From Ruminococcus albus AD2013 (GTDB taxonomy: Bacteria; Bacillota; Clostridia; Oscillospirales; Ruminococcaceae), in contig NZ_JAGS01000001.1 of the NCBI RefSeq assembly GCF_000526775.1, positions 2,666,001 to 2,730,000 of the forward strand: a stretch of 64,000 bases of DNA, written 5' to 3'. The position numbers and the translations under genes were made by a program. Under the pieces are notes generated by a model. It was not told the origin of the DNA and made no database searches. It saw only the letters and a program-made list of their open reading frames with translations. Positions 40,788-51,016 of the stretch are shown piece after piece. Each line of letters begins with the position of its first letter. Positions within the stretch are counted from its first letter, which is position 1.

Positions 40788-41618
40788 ATGTGCAAAACAG
40801 AGATGAAAGCTCAGGAATATGCAGCGAATGAATCCTTGAAAAAGAGGAAGTCCAGACTGCTCAAAGCGTCTGCTGCTGCCAGCTTTGCACTGATCATGTT
40901 CGTCTTTGTAGCCCTTTCATGGTTCACTTCCAACAAAGAAACTGACTCCAGCGGTATGACCATAATTGCAAAGGACCCGTCAATCAACTGTGTTACAACT
41001 TCCTATCACTATACCCGTTCCGACGGAGGAATTTATGTGGGAGAGGAGGGAACGATCGATGATTCGTTTGAACTGATGCAGTATGATTCACTGTTCACAG
41101 GCAATAACAACTATACCTATGCCGTTGAACGTCTTGAACTGACATCATCAGACCTTCCCGAAAGCGGTACACTGTATTTTGACATTGAACGTGATCCATC
41201 ACAGGCATCGGATATGATCGGCTCAGATTATATATCCAGCGTAACGTATTACGCCTTTGTGACCCTGACGACTTTGACTTTTCCAACAAGGCCAAATGAT
41301 ATACTAACTGCTGTTCACAGTGCTGCCACAGCTCAGAACACCGTAAAACAAACCTTTGTCATCAATGAAGAAAAGGTCGATTCGATCTCTTTCACTGTTC
41401 CCTATACCTCGGAAAACTGGTCAGACGGAAAATTATATATATACTTATACACGGATTATGATGAATCACTCATCAATGATTATATTGACAAGTCGCTGCA
41501 TAATCTGCTTCAGAACAACGGCGGCTCAGGCCATGAAGAACAGGTGGATGTCGAATATGGCTCAGATGTCACGATGCTGAATGATATCAGAAAGATCGTG
41601 ATCTCCCGCCAGCCCTGA
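40788..41618 (+). CDS. Exported protein with N-terminal membrane anchor, camelysin/TasA-like start
   Basis: This 276-residue protein has a basic N-terminus (SLKKRKSRLLKASAAASFAL) running into one hydrophobic segment and ALSWFTSNKE, a start like that of secreted SipW-processed (TasA/camelysin-type) proteins in Firmicutes. The rest is acidic, with Thr/Ser/Tyr-rich beta-strand words and no catalytic motif. The giant surface protein gene follows 38 bp downstream and has a similar start, so the two probably act together at the cell surface. No SipW gene is in the window. Confidence 0.6.
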   Translation: MCKTEMKAQEYAANESLKKRKSRLLKASAAASFALIMFVFVALSWFTSNKETDSSGMTIIAKDPSINCVTTSYHYTRSDGGIYVGEEGTIDDSFELMQYDSLFTGNNNYTYAVERLELTSSDLPESGTLYFDIERDPSQASDMIGSDYISSVTYYAFVTLTTLTFPTRPNDILTAVHSAATAQNTVKQTFVINEEKVDSISFTVPYTSENWSDGKLYIYLYTDYDESLINDYIDKSLHNLLQNNGGSGHEEQVDVEYGSDVTMLNDIRKIVISRQP

Positions 41619-41656
41619 CAGAAACCGTAAACCTTAACAACAGGGAGGTGTGCAAT

Positions 41657-44600
41657 ATGAAGGAAAACAGAAAAAATTTCAGCTTTGTATTGCGTGTCCT
41701 CTGTCTGATAGTTTCTGCGGCAATAACAGCACAATTTATCGTTCCAAAAGTCTATGCCTGGTTTTTAAATAAAAACGACCGTGATCTTACCATCACAGGA
41801 AGTGTCAGAAGAACTTATTTTGAAAGAGGAAGCGGAACTGCCAGCTATCCATATGTCATCGCACGCCCGCTTCAGCTATACTATCTTGCGTGGCTGCAGG
41901 ATATGGGCGTATTCAATCAGGATCTTGACAACGATGGAACACTGGATACTTTTTACTTTGAACTTGGCTGTATGAACGGTCAGGATACCGATGAAAATAT
42001 GGAGATCGACATGAGCGGCATGACGCTCCCGCCTATCGGCACAACTACATATCCTTTTGTCAGCAGCTTTAACGGCAACGGAAGGACAATCAGCAATCTG
42101 ACTGTTTCTAACAATGAAGATGCACTTACGGATATGCCGACGAACAGCATCCCCGATACAGCCACGACCAATGCGCCGATACTGGGAATGTTCGGCGTAG
42201 TCGGCGGGTATACCTCAACTACGGGGTACTCCCCTCCCGAAAAGTCAGTCTATGATGTGATCCTGGAGGATATCACTATCGATAATATCTCTCCTGCCGG
42301 CAATCAGGCTCTTGCAGGCCTGGCTGCAGGATATGTAAACGGAGTGATGGAGAATGTCACGGTGACCGGCACATCAACTATCAACAATACTTCAGGGATA
42401 ACAGCTATGTCTTTTGGGAATGACACCCGCACCACGCTCTCGGATTATGCACTTGCAGGATACTGCACCGAAGCCTACCGAGACCTGCTGAAACGCGAGG
42501 ATGTCAAAGTATACAACCCCACTGTGGAGATCAGTGATCTTTCCACCTACGGCGAGATCGGACAGGGCAGTGCATGGGGAAATTCCATTGACATGAAATC
42601 GATGTATGACCGCCTGCTCGGCATATATACTCCGCTGGAAAACAACAACAGCTATACCGCAAGATATCCGTCTTCGGTACTGGTGACTATCGACAGGACA
42701 GGCGCAAGCGAAGTGCGCACAGAGGAGATACTTCAGCTGGCGGCCGATATCCCGACCGTCGGCAGCAACAACAAAGTGTTAAATTTCAGCAATGACTATT
42801 CATCCTACTCATTCATAGAGCGTACCAAAACACACGATTATATGTATCTATACGGTAAGTCACGACAGCAGACCAACCGCACTGTCAATACGACCAATCG
42901 TTATATCGAACGTGCCTACCGTATCCATCAGGACAGCAATTATCTGAAGTTCAACGGGACTGCCTTCTCCAATACCACCACAGCTTCTGAAGCAACAGGC
43001 TGGATCATAGACAGCAGCGGGAGGATATATACCGCATTGCAGAACGGTAATACCTATATATATTACTTCCTGATAAATAACGGAAATACGCTGGGTTATC
43101 AGGCGGTAAATGCAAATTCTGAGATACCCGCTTCTGTTACCGAATGGACAGTTACCGAAACAGCCATCAGCAGCAACGGCTATTATCTTAATTATGACGG
43201 CACCTGGAAGCTTATGCAGCAGGTATCTATCACGGACGAGCCGGAAGAAGGCGCTCCTCATTTCATGACGGTACAGAACAATACCATACAGAACACTTCT
43301 TCCGATCCGATAATGTGGAACAAAACTGTCATCGATACCGTTGACGACAAAGAGCGGTTTACCATCTCCTGCAATATCGGCAGCACCACATACTATCTGA
43401 CACAGCACGAGGGTGAGCTTGAACTCACCGCTAATGCGGCTTCTCCTACGCTTTGGTTATTCAAGGAAGCTGTACATGAAAGTCTGGAGGAAGACGACCA
43501 GCCAGCGAAGATCTATACACTTATCGAGGGTGACGAAGAGGGTAACGGCTATGCTCTTTACTACGATGAAGAGGAAGACAACTGGCTGCTGACCGACTTC
43601 CAGGAAACAGCATCGGGCTCGGGCATAGGCAACGAATGGGGCGTGTCCATACCGATGAAGGAGATGTATACAAATCTGTTGTATATCCTACAAAACAACC
43701 TAGCTACTACTAATTACGTTGCTTCCAAGACGATCGAGATCGATGACAAAACGGGGCAGATAACTGAACGAGATCATGTAAACAGCACACTGCCAACAAT
43801 CGTCAGTGATGATGGTACATTTAACCGCAAACATTATATTAAGGAAGGATTTGGTGAATTCACGTATACCGACGGTAAAGCAAACAGATTTATGTATATG
43901 ACGGATATGCAGAACAGCACTGCTATCAAATATGTTCACCTGCTTGATGAGGAAAGAACCGCTAACTATATAAAAATCGGCAATAATTATCTGAAGCTGA
44001 ACGAGAATCAGAATGGTTTAGAGTCTTCAAATGAAGCAGCTGCAACCAAGTGGGTCATTGACGAAAGCGGTCATATATATGTTGATGTGGAAGGCACGAC
44101 CTCGGTTGAACGGCGGTATTTAAATGCTTCGGAAGGAATACTGACTGCAACAAATACAGCATCTACCATATGGACATACGATGATGTCAACAACAGGTTA
44201 TACTGTACATCGGACGATAATACTTACTATCTGGCATTCGGCAGCCAGTGGATGCTGAAACGGGAGAATGCAAATGTTATCTACGTCTCTGATGAAAATG
44301 GGCAATGGTATTTAAACATTTCAGGTGATACACTCAGTACAGTCGGTAATTCGGATGAAGCTACTGACTTTATTGTGAATGGAAACACAATCGTTTTTTA
44401 CGAAGATAACACAACATACTCCTATCGCGTTGAAGACGGCAGGATCATTGATGACGATAATAATAAAATGCTGGATTTTGAGAATGGTGAATTCGTATGG
44501 AAAGATGCGTATGATTACATTATTAAATATAACAACAATTTCATATCTCTATCAAATAATTCAATTAGTAACGTTACAAATATTAATTCTGCTACACATT

Positions 44601-47449
44601 GGACACTTACTGATAGTGGAGACGGTTTTACAATTTCTAGTGGGAACTACTCTTTAGGTGTTCAGCAGCAATCATCATTTAGCTGGTCTGGTTATTCATA
44701 TACTTATAGATTTATTGATTCTGAAACAATCTGGATTCGTGATGATAGCAATCTTTATGTTATTCAAAATGAGCAGGGTGCTTGGGGCAGTAGTAGTAAC
44801 AAGAAATATTATCTTAACTATTCAAATGGATGGACACTTAATCAGAACTCGGGTAATGCACAGCTTACAAAGCAAACAATAACATCTAACGTGACTACAG
44901 CAAACGTACAGAATACTACTCGAAATCCCGGGGATACCGCATACGGAATGTCAGTTCAGCGTACTGACACCACATACCGTCCATTCACAGTGACGATGGG
45001 TTCGGAGCCTGTGGGTCAGACGTATTTTCCGCTGCAGATAGATGTGGACAGCAGCAAGACAGGTGCGGACAGATTTTCTGTAAATCCGCTGAACACAGGT
45101 TATGTAATCAGCGGCTATACTAATGGATTTGGTGATATCCGTGTTTCAGAATATCCCAAAGTCGATTCAACCACCCAAGACCCAGACAAAAAAAGAGATA
45201 TCGAAGCTTCTCTGACAAACAATAAAAATGCTCTTGATCCGACCAAAGTTTACACCTTTATGGATGGTAAAAAGCAGACACTTTCAAATTACGGTTTGGA
45301 TAAGCTCGTCAAGTATGAGGCTACCAGCGAAGAATTCAATAATACTATCAACGGTGTGAACAATGTGTATGGTCTGCACTTCATGAATGCAAGCATCAGT
45401 ATAAATAATCTGGTGACAGCGCCTTCGGTAACGATCAATGAGAACGTATATGAAAATTATCAGATGCCAAAGGACAGCATCGATTTCCGTCTGAAGGATA
45501 AGGGCTATATCAATTTTCTGGCAGGTACTTACTATACAAACAACAACAGCTTCTTCTCACTTCACAGAATAGAGCGTGACGAAAACAACGATATCTCATC
45601 GATCAAGGAGATACTGGAAATATACGGCACAGGCAAAAGACGCGATCCGTATATCTACAAATTCTCCGATACTGACTATGAGAGCTGGTCTTACTACAAA
45701 AGCGGCAATATAAAAGAGCACCATGTATACAACAGCCTTTCGGAACTCCCCGACGGGTATGAAAGCATCTTCAATACCGCATGGATAAAAAAACAGTCAC
45801 TGACCAATAACGTTGTTTACTACTTCGAGATACCCACAGATGCAGGCGAATATGCGCTGGGCTCTGTTAACGTCGGTACAGGTGCTTATCTGCTTTATCT
45901 GGATATCGGCACGGGCGGCAGCGTAAAAGCCCCTGAGGGCAACGCTAAGTTTACAAACACTGTTCCCACAGCTGTCAGCAGAACCGAAACTACCCTGACA
46001 TACGAGGAGAACCTCACCGAAACAACATCTGTCGCACTGAACTCATATCCCACTTATTTTCCTCTTACTCTGAATTCGGACGAAACAGGTGTATCCGATG
46101 CCAACACAGGCTATGTTGTCAGCGGTGCGAATTATCCGGGCAATGATCCGCCCGGCGATATACGTGTATCAAGATATAACAGTGACCCGTATATCAGTAA
46201 TTCTCTGACGAGCGGCTCCCTCGATAACCGAAAGATACTTACGATCGGCGCCAACGGACAGCAGATACTGACGCAGTACGGTATCGACAGATTCTACAAG
46301 TACCAGACAGCAAAATCCCAGTTACAGGAAACTCTTGACGCAGGAAACGGAAAAATATATGGTCTTCATTTCATGAACGCCGAGATAAGCAAAAATCATC
46401 TCGTTACACTTCCCTCGGCGACCATAAATGGTCAGACCTATACCAATTATACCGTTCCCGAGGATTGTATCGACTTCACACTGCGCTCACAGGGATACAT
46501 CAATTTCTTTGCAGGTTCGTATTTCAGCGGATCAAATGTACAGTGTTTCTTCTCACTGCATCAGATATTCCGCAATGAACAGAATGAGATCACTGAGATC
46601 AAAGAGATCAAGGAGATCTACAAGAATACAGACGGCACGTATATCTATCGTTATAACGGCGAAAATGCACCGTCGAGCGGCACAAAGGTGTTCGATACAG
46701 CCTGGCTGACCGATCCCAGCAATATTATAGCAGACAGAGTATACTATTTCGAGATACCTGTAAACGCAGGTGAATACGCACTGGGTTCAGTAGCGGGCAA
46801 AAATGGCGCTTATCTGCTTTATCTGGATATCTCCACACATCAGGGCGATTCGATCCTTACGCGGGAGAAAATGGAGATCATCACCACGACCTATCTTCTG
46901 CCCGCAGGAGTAAGGTTCAGCGATGATGAGTATAAAGCGTATATCATACCCATTACTCAAACAGGTAATATCGAGATCGTAAGCGAGGATCAGACCGTTA
47001 CCTCAGACCCCGCACTTAGTGACACAAGTACATCTGAAACCAGACTTGTTGAAACCGTAACTATTAAGGATTATGCGGGAACATTGATGGTACAGCGTAT
47101 CACAGATGGAAATAACGTGACATACTATCGCGGCACCGATACAGAACATCTCAACGCATCAACTGCACAGATATGCAGCAGATATTTTGCAGATACAGCA
47201 TCGGATACGATACTTGAATACTACTATTATCCCGAGGCCGAAAATACTGTACTGAATACTGCATCACCCGCATATACTATCGAAGATGAGATAATCATCA
47301 CTGCATACAATGTTACAGCATCAGCAGCCTCTGCGGCGCTCACAGCAACTGTAACAGCCTTTGACTCTGATAAGTCTTATCTGAAATTCCAGAACCGCCA
47401 CGATCTTGTGGAAGGAGATACCGTGACCATATCTGCACGATCTCCATAA
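41657..47449 (+). CDS. Giant secreted or surface protein (1930 residues) with internal duplications
   Basis: The start at 41657 has GGGAGG 8 bp upstream. A membrane-anchor or signal segment (VLCLIVSAAITAQFIVPKVYAWFLN) opens the protein. Residues 30-260 carry an acidic, Thr-rich domain (PYVIARPLQLYYLAWLQDMG). Residues about 420-1100 hold several copies of a module with words such as NNYLKLNxxxxxL and ATxWxIDxSGxIY. Residues 1100-1740 contain two homologous modules of about 280 residues, each with YGLHFMNA.IS, KGYINFLAG-like and YYFEIP..AGEYALGSV. No LPXTG motif or known enzyme is seen. It may be an adhesin or fibre-forming protein. Confidence 0.7.
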   Translation: MKENRKNFSFVLRVLCLIVSAAITAQFIVPKVYAWFLNKNDRDLTITGSVRRTYFERGSGTASYPYVIARPLQLYYLAWLQDMGVFNQDLDNDGTLDTFYFELGCMNGQDTDENMEIDMSGMTLPPIGTTTYPFVSSFNGNGRTISNLTVSNNEDALTDMPTNSIPDTATTNAPILGMFGVVGGYTSTTGYSPPEKSVYDVILEDITIDNISPAGNQALAGLAAGYVNGVMENVTVTGTSTINNTSGITAMSFGNDTRTTLSDYALAGYCTEAYRDLLKREDVKVYNPTVEISDLSTYGEIGQGSAWGNSIDMKSMYDRLLGIYTPLENNNSYTARYPSSVLVTIDRTGASEVRTEEILQLAADIPTVGSNNKVLNFSNDYSSYSFIERTKTHDYMYLYGKSRQQTNRTVNTTNRYIERAYRIHQDSNYLKFNGTAFSNTTTASEATGWIIDSSGRIYTALQNGNTYIYYFLINNGNTLGYQAVNANSEIPASVTEWTVTETAISSNGYYLNYDGTWKLMQQVSITDEPEEGAPHFMTVQNNTIQNTSSDPIMWNKTVIDTVDDKERFTISCNIGSTTYYLTQHEGELELTANAASPTLWLFKEAVHESLEEDDQPAKIYTLIEGDEEGNGYALYYDEEEDNWLLTDFQETASGSGIGNEWGVSIPMKEMYTNLLYILQNNLATTNYVASKTIEIDDKTGQITERDHVNSTLPTIVSDDGTFNRKHYIKEGFGEFTYTDGKANRFMYMTDMQNSTAIKYVHLLDEERTANYIKIGNNYLKLNENQNGLESSNEAAATKWVIDESGHIYVDVEGTTSVERRYLNASEGILTATNTASTIWTYDDVNNRLYCTSDDNTYYLAFGSQWMLKRENANVIYVSDENGQWYLNISGDTLSTVGNSDEATDFIVNGNTIVFYEDNTTYSYRVEDGRIIDDDNNKMLDFENGEFVWKDAYDYIIKYNNNFISLSNNSISNVTNINSATHWTLTDSGDGFTISSGNYSLGVQQQSSFSWSGYSYTYRFIDSETIWIRDDSNLYVIQNEQGAWGSSSNKKYYLNYSNGWTLNQNSGNAQLTKQTITSNVTTANVQNTTRNPGDTAYGMSVQRTDTTYRPFTVTMGSEPVGQTYFPLQIDVDSSKTGADRFSVNPLNTGYVISGYTNGFGDIRVSEYPKVDSTTQDPDKKRDIEASLTNNKNALDPTKVYTFMDGKKQTLSNYGLDKLVKYEATSEEFNNTINGVNNVYGLHFMNASISINNLVTAPSVTINENVYENYQMPKDSIDFRLKDKGYINFLAGTYYTNNNSFFSLHRIERDENNDISSIKEILEIYGTGKRRDPYIYKFSDTDYESWSYYKSGNIKEHHVYNSLSELPDGYESIFNTAWIKKQSLTNNVVYYFEIPTDAGEYALGSVNVGTGAYLLYLDIGTGGSVKAPEGNAKFTNTVPTAVSRTETTLTYEENLTETTSVALNSYPTYFPLTLNSDETGVSDANTGYVVSGANYPGNDPPGDIRVSRYNSDPYISNSLTSGSLDNRKILTIGANGQQILTQYGIDRFYKYQTAKSQLQETLDAGNGKIYGLHFMNAEISKNHLVTLPSATINGQTYTNYTVPEDCIDFTLRSQGYINFFAGSYFSGSNVQCFFSLHQIFRNEQNEITEIKEIKEIYKNTDGTYIYRYNGENAPSSGTKVFDTAWLTDPSNIIADRVYYFEIPVNAGEYALGSVAGKNGAYLLYLDISTHQGDSILTREKMEIITTTYLLPAGVRFSDDEYKAYIIPITQTGNIEIVSEDQTVTSDPALSDTSTSETRLVETVTIKDYAGTLMVQRITDGNNVTYYRGTDTEHLNASTAQICSRYFADTASDTILEYYYYPEAENTVLNTASPAYTIEDEIIITAYNVTASAASAALTATVTAFDSDKSYLKFQNRHDLVEGDTVTISARSP

Positions 47450-47480
47450 GCATTTCAGAGCAGATATAAGCAAAAATTTA

Positions 47481-47520
47481 TTAAGCCGTGCAAGTCATCA
47501 CGACCTGCACGGCTTAATTA
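47481..47520. terminator. Convergent terminator
   Basis: Stem TTAAGCCGTGCA/TGCACGGCTTAA between the convergent giant-protein and GH9 genes; works on both strands. Confidence 0.85.
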
Positions 47521-47529
47521 TTTATTATC

Positions 47530-49170
47530 TTACTTCAGAAACGCCAGCACAAACACCGCAGGCGAGTTCCAGTATATCGTGATCTCGTTCATAGAGTAGC
47601 TTGCGGCGAGATCTGCAAAACATTTCATAGGCGGAGTATCCGACGGTATCACTGCCTGTGCAAAGGGATCATTCAGCCCCTTGTTAGGGCCGCCCGATAC
47701 CATGCCGGGCATACATTCATCTATGCCGTCAGCAAATGCAGGACGAAGATGCAGTTCGTTCACACGGAATTCTCCCGTGCCGGATACATAGCTTATACCC
47801 AGAGCATTTTTGCCCATCAGGTAATCAAGCTGGTTAGCCGCATATTCCTTTGCTGATTTATCTCCGTTCAGCAGACAGTTCACAGCGAAAATCATGCCGT
47901 TTTTCATGACAGTCATATTGCTTCCCCAGTGATAACCGCTTCGTTCAAGCGCCAGACCGTATCCGCTTTTTGCCGAAAGCTTTTTAAGTACTTCCGCCTG
48001 ATCGGCAAAAGTCTTTTTCAACTTATCCGCGGTTTCATCGTAACTTCCCCGCTCTGCCAGCAGGTAAGCCAGCGAACCGAGTCCGCCAACCTCTCCGTAG
48101 CCGAATTCTGTCAGCGGGAAATCCTTCTCCATCTGCGCCAGCATCTTGTCTTTATATAATGTATCCCCCGTCAGCGCGTACATCTCGGAATAAGCCCAAT
48201 ACCTGTTCGAGTTATCGTCACGCTCATAGTATCCGCCCGTATTGCAGCCCTCGGGATTTTTAAAGCCTATAAACTCAGGGTGTTCTTCCAGCCAGTCGGC
48301 AGATTTTTTCGCCGCTTTGCACAGAGTCTCCGCGAAGTTATTGTCGAACTTTTTATATATCCCGCTTGCAAGGGCAGTGACAGCTACAAAGTCAGCCACA
48401 GCCATCGATGACACAGGGAACACCACAATCGGAGCGTTATCCTCTTCAGGCATGATAAAGGGCGCGTGATGCATGGTCGTGACCTTATGGTACACCCCGC
48501 CGTCCTCACGCTGCATTTTCAGCAGCCATTCAAGCTCATAACGTATCTCGGTGAGGATATCAGGCATACCTCCATCGGGGATATCCAGTTTCAGCCCGTC
48601 AAAGACATTCGGAAAAAGCTTGTAAGCATAAAGCAGATGCGCCGCCGCTACTGCCCCCGCTGTAACGTATCTGCCGTAATCTCCCGCATCATGCCAGCCG
48701 CCCGAAACATCAAGCGTGACACTGCTGTCTTCATACAGTGTAGCTGCCGAACAATGGCATGGCTTGTGGTGATATACGCCCGCATATTCGGGTTCAAGGG
48801 CGCAACCGCACCGCAGATAGTAGTATGCTTTCGAGATATCATACAACAGCTTGTCATAAGCATCGCTGCCTATCCTGAAAAGCGCAGAAGTCCTGCCGCC
48901 TGCGTGAACACGGTATATTCCCTCTGTTTTAAGTTCGGAAAAATCAGCAGTACGAACTGTATCTCCCGAATCCTCATCATAGCCGAAATAAACGGTCTTG
49001 CCCTCAAAGACAGTATCACCCTTATCATCACATACCGTGAAATCCTCAGCATCAAAAGGCATGACCGCTATCTTTCTGCGGTCGGGAGTATACCCCGCCT
49101 GATCCACAAATATACCGAAAGGCGTATATTTTATCTCAGCAGCTGAGCTGTCAAAATATTTCTTATCCAT
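47530..49170 (-). CDS. Intracellular GH9 glycoside hydrolase with N-terminal Ig-like domain
   Basis: This 546-residue protein has an immunoglobulin-like CelD-N domain (about 15-100; FGIFVDQAGYTPDRRKIAVM) followed by a GH9 catalytic domain (about 105-546) with the catalytic Asp region GGWHDAGDYGRYV and a late Glu near the C-terminus. It has no signal peptide, unlike the secreted GH9 at 14812. Intracellular GH9 enzymes of this layout in some bacteria are exo-acting glucosidases on imported cello-oligosaccharides, so a role in the last steps of cellulose use is inferred. Confidence 0.83.
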   Translation of the reverse strand: MDKKYFDSSAAEIKYTPFGIFVDQAGYTPDRRKIAVMPFDAEDFTVCDDKGDTVFEGKTVYFGYDEDSGDTVRTADFSELKTEGIYRVHAGGRTSALFRIGSDAYDKLLYDISKAYYYLRCGCALEPEYAGVYHHKPCHCSAATLYEDSSVTLDVSGGWHDAGDYGRYVTAGAVAAAHLLYAYKLFPNVFDGLKLDIPDGGMPDILTEIRYELEWLLKMQREDGGVYHKVTTMHHAPFIMPEEDNAPIVVFPVSSMAVADFVAVTALASGIYKKFDNNFAETLCKAAKKSADWLEEHPEFIGFKNPEGCNTGGYYERDDNSNRYWAYSEMYALTGDTLYKDKMLAQMEKDFPLTEFGYGEVGGLGSLAYLLAERGSYDETADKLKKTFADQAEVLKKLSAKSGYGLALERSGYHWGSNMTVMKNGMIFAVNCLLNGDKSAKEYAANQLDYLMGKNALGISYVSGTGEFRVNELHLRPAFADGIDECMPGMVSGGPNKGLNDPFAQAVIPSDTPPMKCFADLAASYSMNEITIYWNSPAVFVLAFLK

Positions 49171-49478
49171 AGTATCTCTCCTTTCGGGAAAAGTTACTTT
49201 TTACCATTATATCATCTTATTTGAAAATGTCAATCTAATATACTTTCAAAAAGTAGAACAAATCTATATTTTTTTCATAACGCCCCTTTTGTCTGACAGT
49301 TATTTCGCATTTGTACTATTTAAAATATTTATCTCACAAAATTATATATGAAATATATTGATTTTTTTGAGATTATATGATATAATATCTTAAATGTAAC
49401 TAATTGCAGGCATATGATATGCCCGATTAAGCATTTGCCTATGTAATGTTGAAATAAAATGTCAGAAGGTGATATGCT
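49171..49478. other. Divergent intergenic region, GH9/diguanylate cyclase
   Basis: AT-rich, with the plus-strand promoter below. No gene or clear operator is visible. Confidence 0.5.
49358..49386 (+). promoter_or_regulatory. Promoter of the diguanylate cyclase gene
   Basis: TTGATT (49358-49363), 17-bp spacer, TATAAT (49381-49386), about 90 bp before the ATG. Confidence 0.65.
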
Positions 49479-50894
49479 ATGAATAATACCGAAAACACAT
49501 CATCTGTTAAAACAAGGCTTTCAGTTTCCATACGATTACCGCTGCTGATCATCACAAGCTTTCTTCTGATAATCATAACGGTCATTGTCATGGTCTATCT
49601 CAGGTTTGAAAAACGAACTGTCGAAGAATATACTGCCATGGGTAAAAGTGCCACACAGCTTATGACAAATACATTCGACGCAGATAAGATGCCGCTGTAC
49701 CTTGAAAAAAATTTTGAACTCGAAGAGTACAATGATATACGCGAAGAACTCATTATGCTGAAAAAGAACTACCCCGATGTAATGTATATGTACATATACC
49801 ACTTTATCCCCGAAGGCGGTGAAGTCATATTCGATCTGGACAGCGATTACAACCTTGACGCCGACCCGCCCGGTACGCTGTATGATCCGGATCCTGCTGT
49901 TCTGGAATATATGGACGATCTCTGTTCCGGCAAAGAGGTGCCTGCCATGACAGGCGATACCGAAGACGGATATATGCTCACATATATGCGTCCCGTATTC
50001 AACAGCAAAGGCGAGTACGCCTGCCATGTATGCGTGGATTTCTCAATGGAAGATCTTCACAAGCAGGATCTGCGATTTGTGCTGGGTCTGCTATTAGCCC
50101 TTATCGCTGTCATGATAATTATTACAGCGCTGGATATCATGTATATGAAACGTAACATCACAGGTCCCATAGACCGCATAAAAAACGCCACCGATAAATT
50201 CTCATACGAAAAAGAATCCGATCACCAGGATAATATACGTATCATGGAAGAACTGGGTATCAATACAGGTGACGAGATCGAAGTAATATACAAGCTGTTT
50301 ATAGAATTCATGAAAAACAACCTGAATTATATGCGTAACCTGAACCAGGCAGAAAACGACATCAGGTCAAAAGAAGCCCAGATAGGTCAGATAAGCGAAG
50401 AAGCTTACAGAGATATACTCACAGGTGTCGGCAACAAGACTGCCTACTCCAAGAGGGTAAAGGAGATCAATGCGGCTATACCCGACGGCAAGTGTGATTT
50501 TGCTATCGTAATGATGGATATAAACGACCTCAAAAAAATAAACGATGTTCACGGTCACAAAGCGGGCGACCAATACATAAAAGGCTGCTGTCATCTGCTA
50601 TGCGAGACTTTCAAGCACTCCCCTGTTTTCCGCATTGGCGGCGATGAATTCGTGGCGATACTGCAGGGTCCCGATTTTGAAAACAAGCAAAGCCTTTTAG
50701 AGCGTCTTAGAAACGACCTGAACGAATCTTATTCAAACGAAGACCTTGACCCATGGCTTCGTTACTCAGCCGCCGTGGGTATGGCTGATCTCGCTTCCGA
50801 TGACAACACTTTCGAGCTTGTGTTCAAACGCGCCGATCAGGCAATGTACGAGGATAAAAAGCGATTCAAAGAACAGCATGGCAGTTACCGCTGA
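49479..50894 (+). CDS. Membrane sensor diguanylate cyclase (GGDEF)
   Basis: This 471-residue protein synthesises cyclic di-GMP in response to an outside signal. Two transmembrane segments (about 20-45 and 205-228) flank an extracytoplasmic sensor domain. A HAMP-like linker and a short coil lead to the GGDEF domain (about 300-471) with the active-site motif RIGGDEF and the preceding GVGNKTAY, MMDINDLKKIND words. No RxxD inhibition site is seen upstream of GGDEF, so product feedback may be weak. A terminator follows. Confidence 0.9.
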   Translation: MNNTENTSSVKTRLSVSIRLPLLIITSFLLIIITVIVMVYLRFEKRTVEEYTAMGKSATQLMTNTFDADKMPLYLEKNFELEEYNDIREELIMLKKNYPDVMYMYIYHFIPEGGEVIFDLDSDYNLDADPPGTLYDPDPAVLEYMDDLCSGKEVPAMTGDTEDGYMLTYMRPVFNSKGEYACHVCVDFSMEDLHKQDLRFVLGLLLALIAVMIIITALDIMYMKRNITGPIDRIKNATDKFSYEKESDHQDNIRIMEELGINTGDEIEVIYKLFIEFMKNNLNYMRNLNQAENDIRSKEAQIGQISEEAYRDILTGVGNKTAYSKRVKEINAAIPDGKCDFAIVMMDINDLKKINDVHGHKAGDQYIKGCCHLLCETFKHSPVFRIGGDEFVAILQGPDFENKQSLLERLRNDLNESYSNEDLDPWLRYSAAVGMADLASDDNTFELVFKRADQAMYEDKKRFKEQHGSYR

Positions 50895-50910
50895 TATTCA
50901 TAAGAAAAAG

Positions 50911-50951
50911 CAAGGCACTTCTGTTGCTTCAATAACAGAAGCGCCTTTTAT
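50911..50951 (+). terminator. Terminator of the diguanylate cyclase gene
   Basis: Stem AAGGC-CTTCTGTT/AACAGAAG-GCCTT followed by TTATT. Confidence 0.8.
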
Positions 50952-50958
50952 TATGCAT

Positions 50959-50988
50959 AAAAAAGAGACCGCCGAAGCAGTCTCTCTT
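50959..50988 (-). terminator. Terminator of the cell-wall hydrolase gene
   Basis: On the minus strand, stem AGAGAC/GTCTCT followed by a T-run. Confidence 0.7.
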
Positions 50989-51016
50989 GATTTATATAGA
51001 ACAGGAAATTTATACC

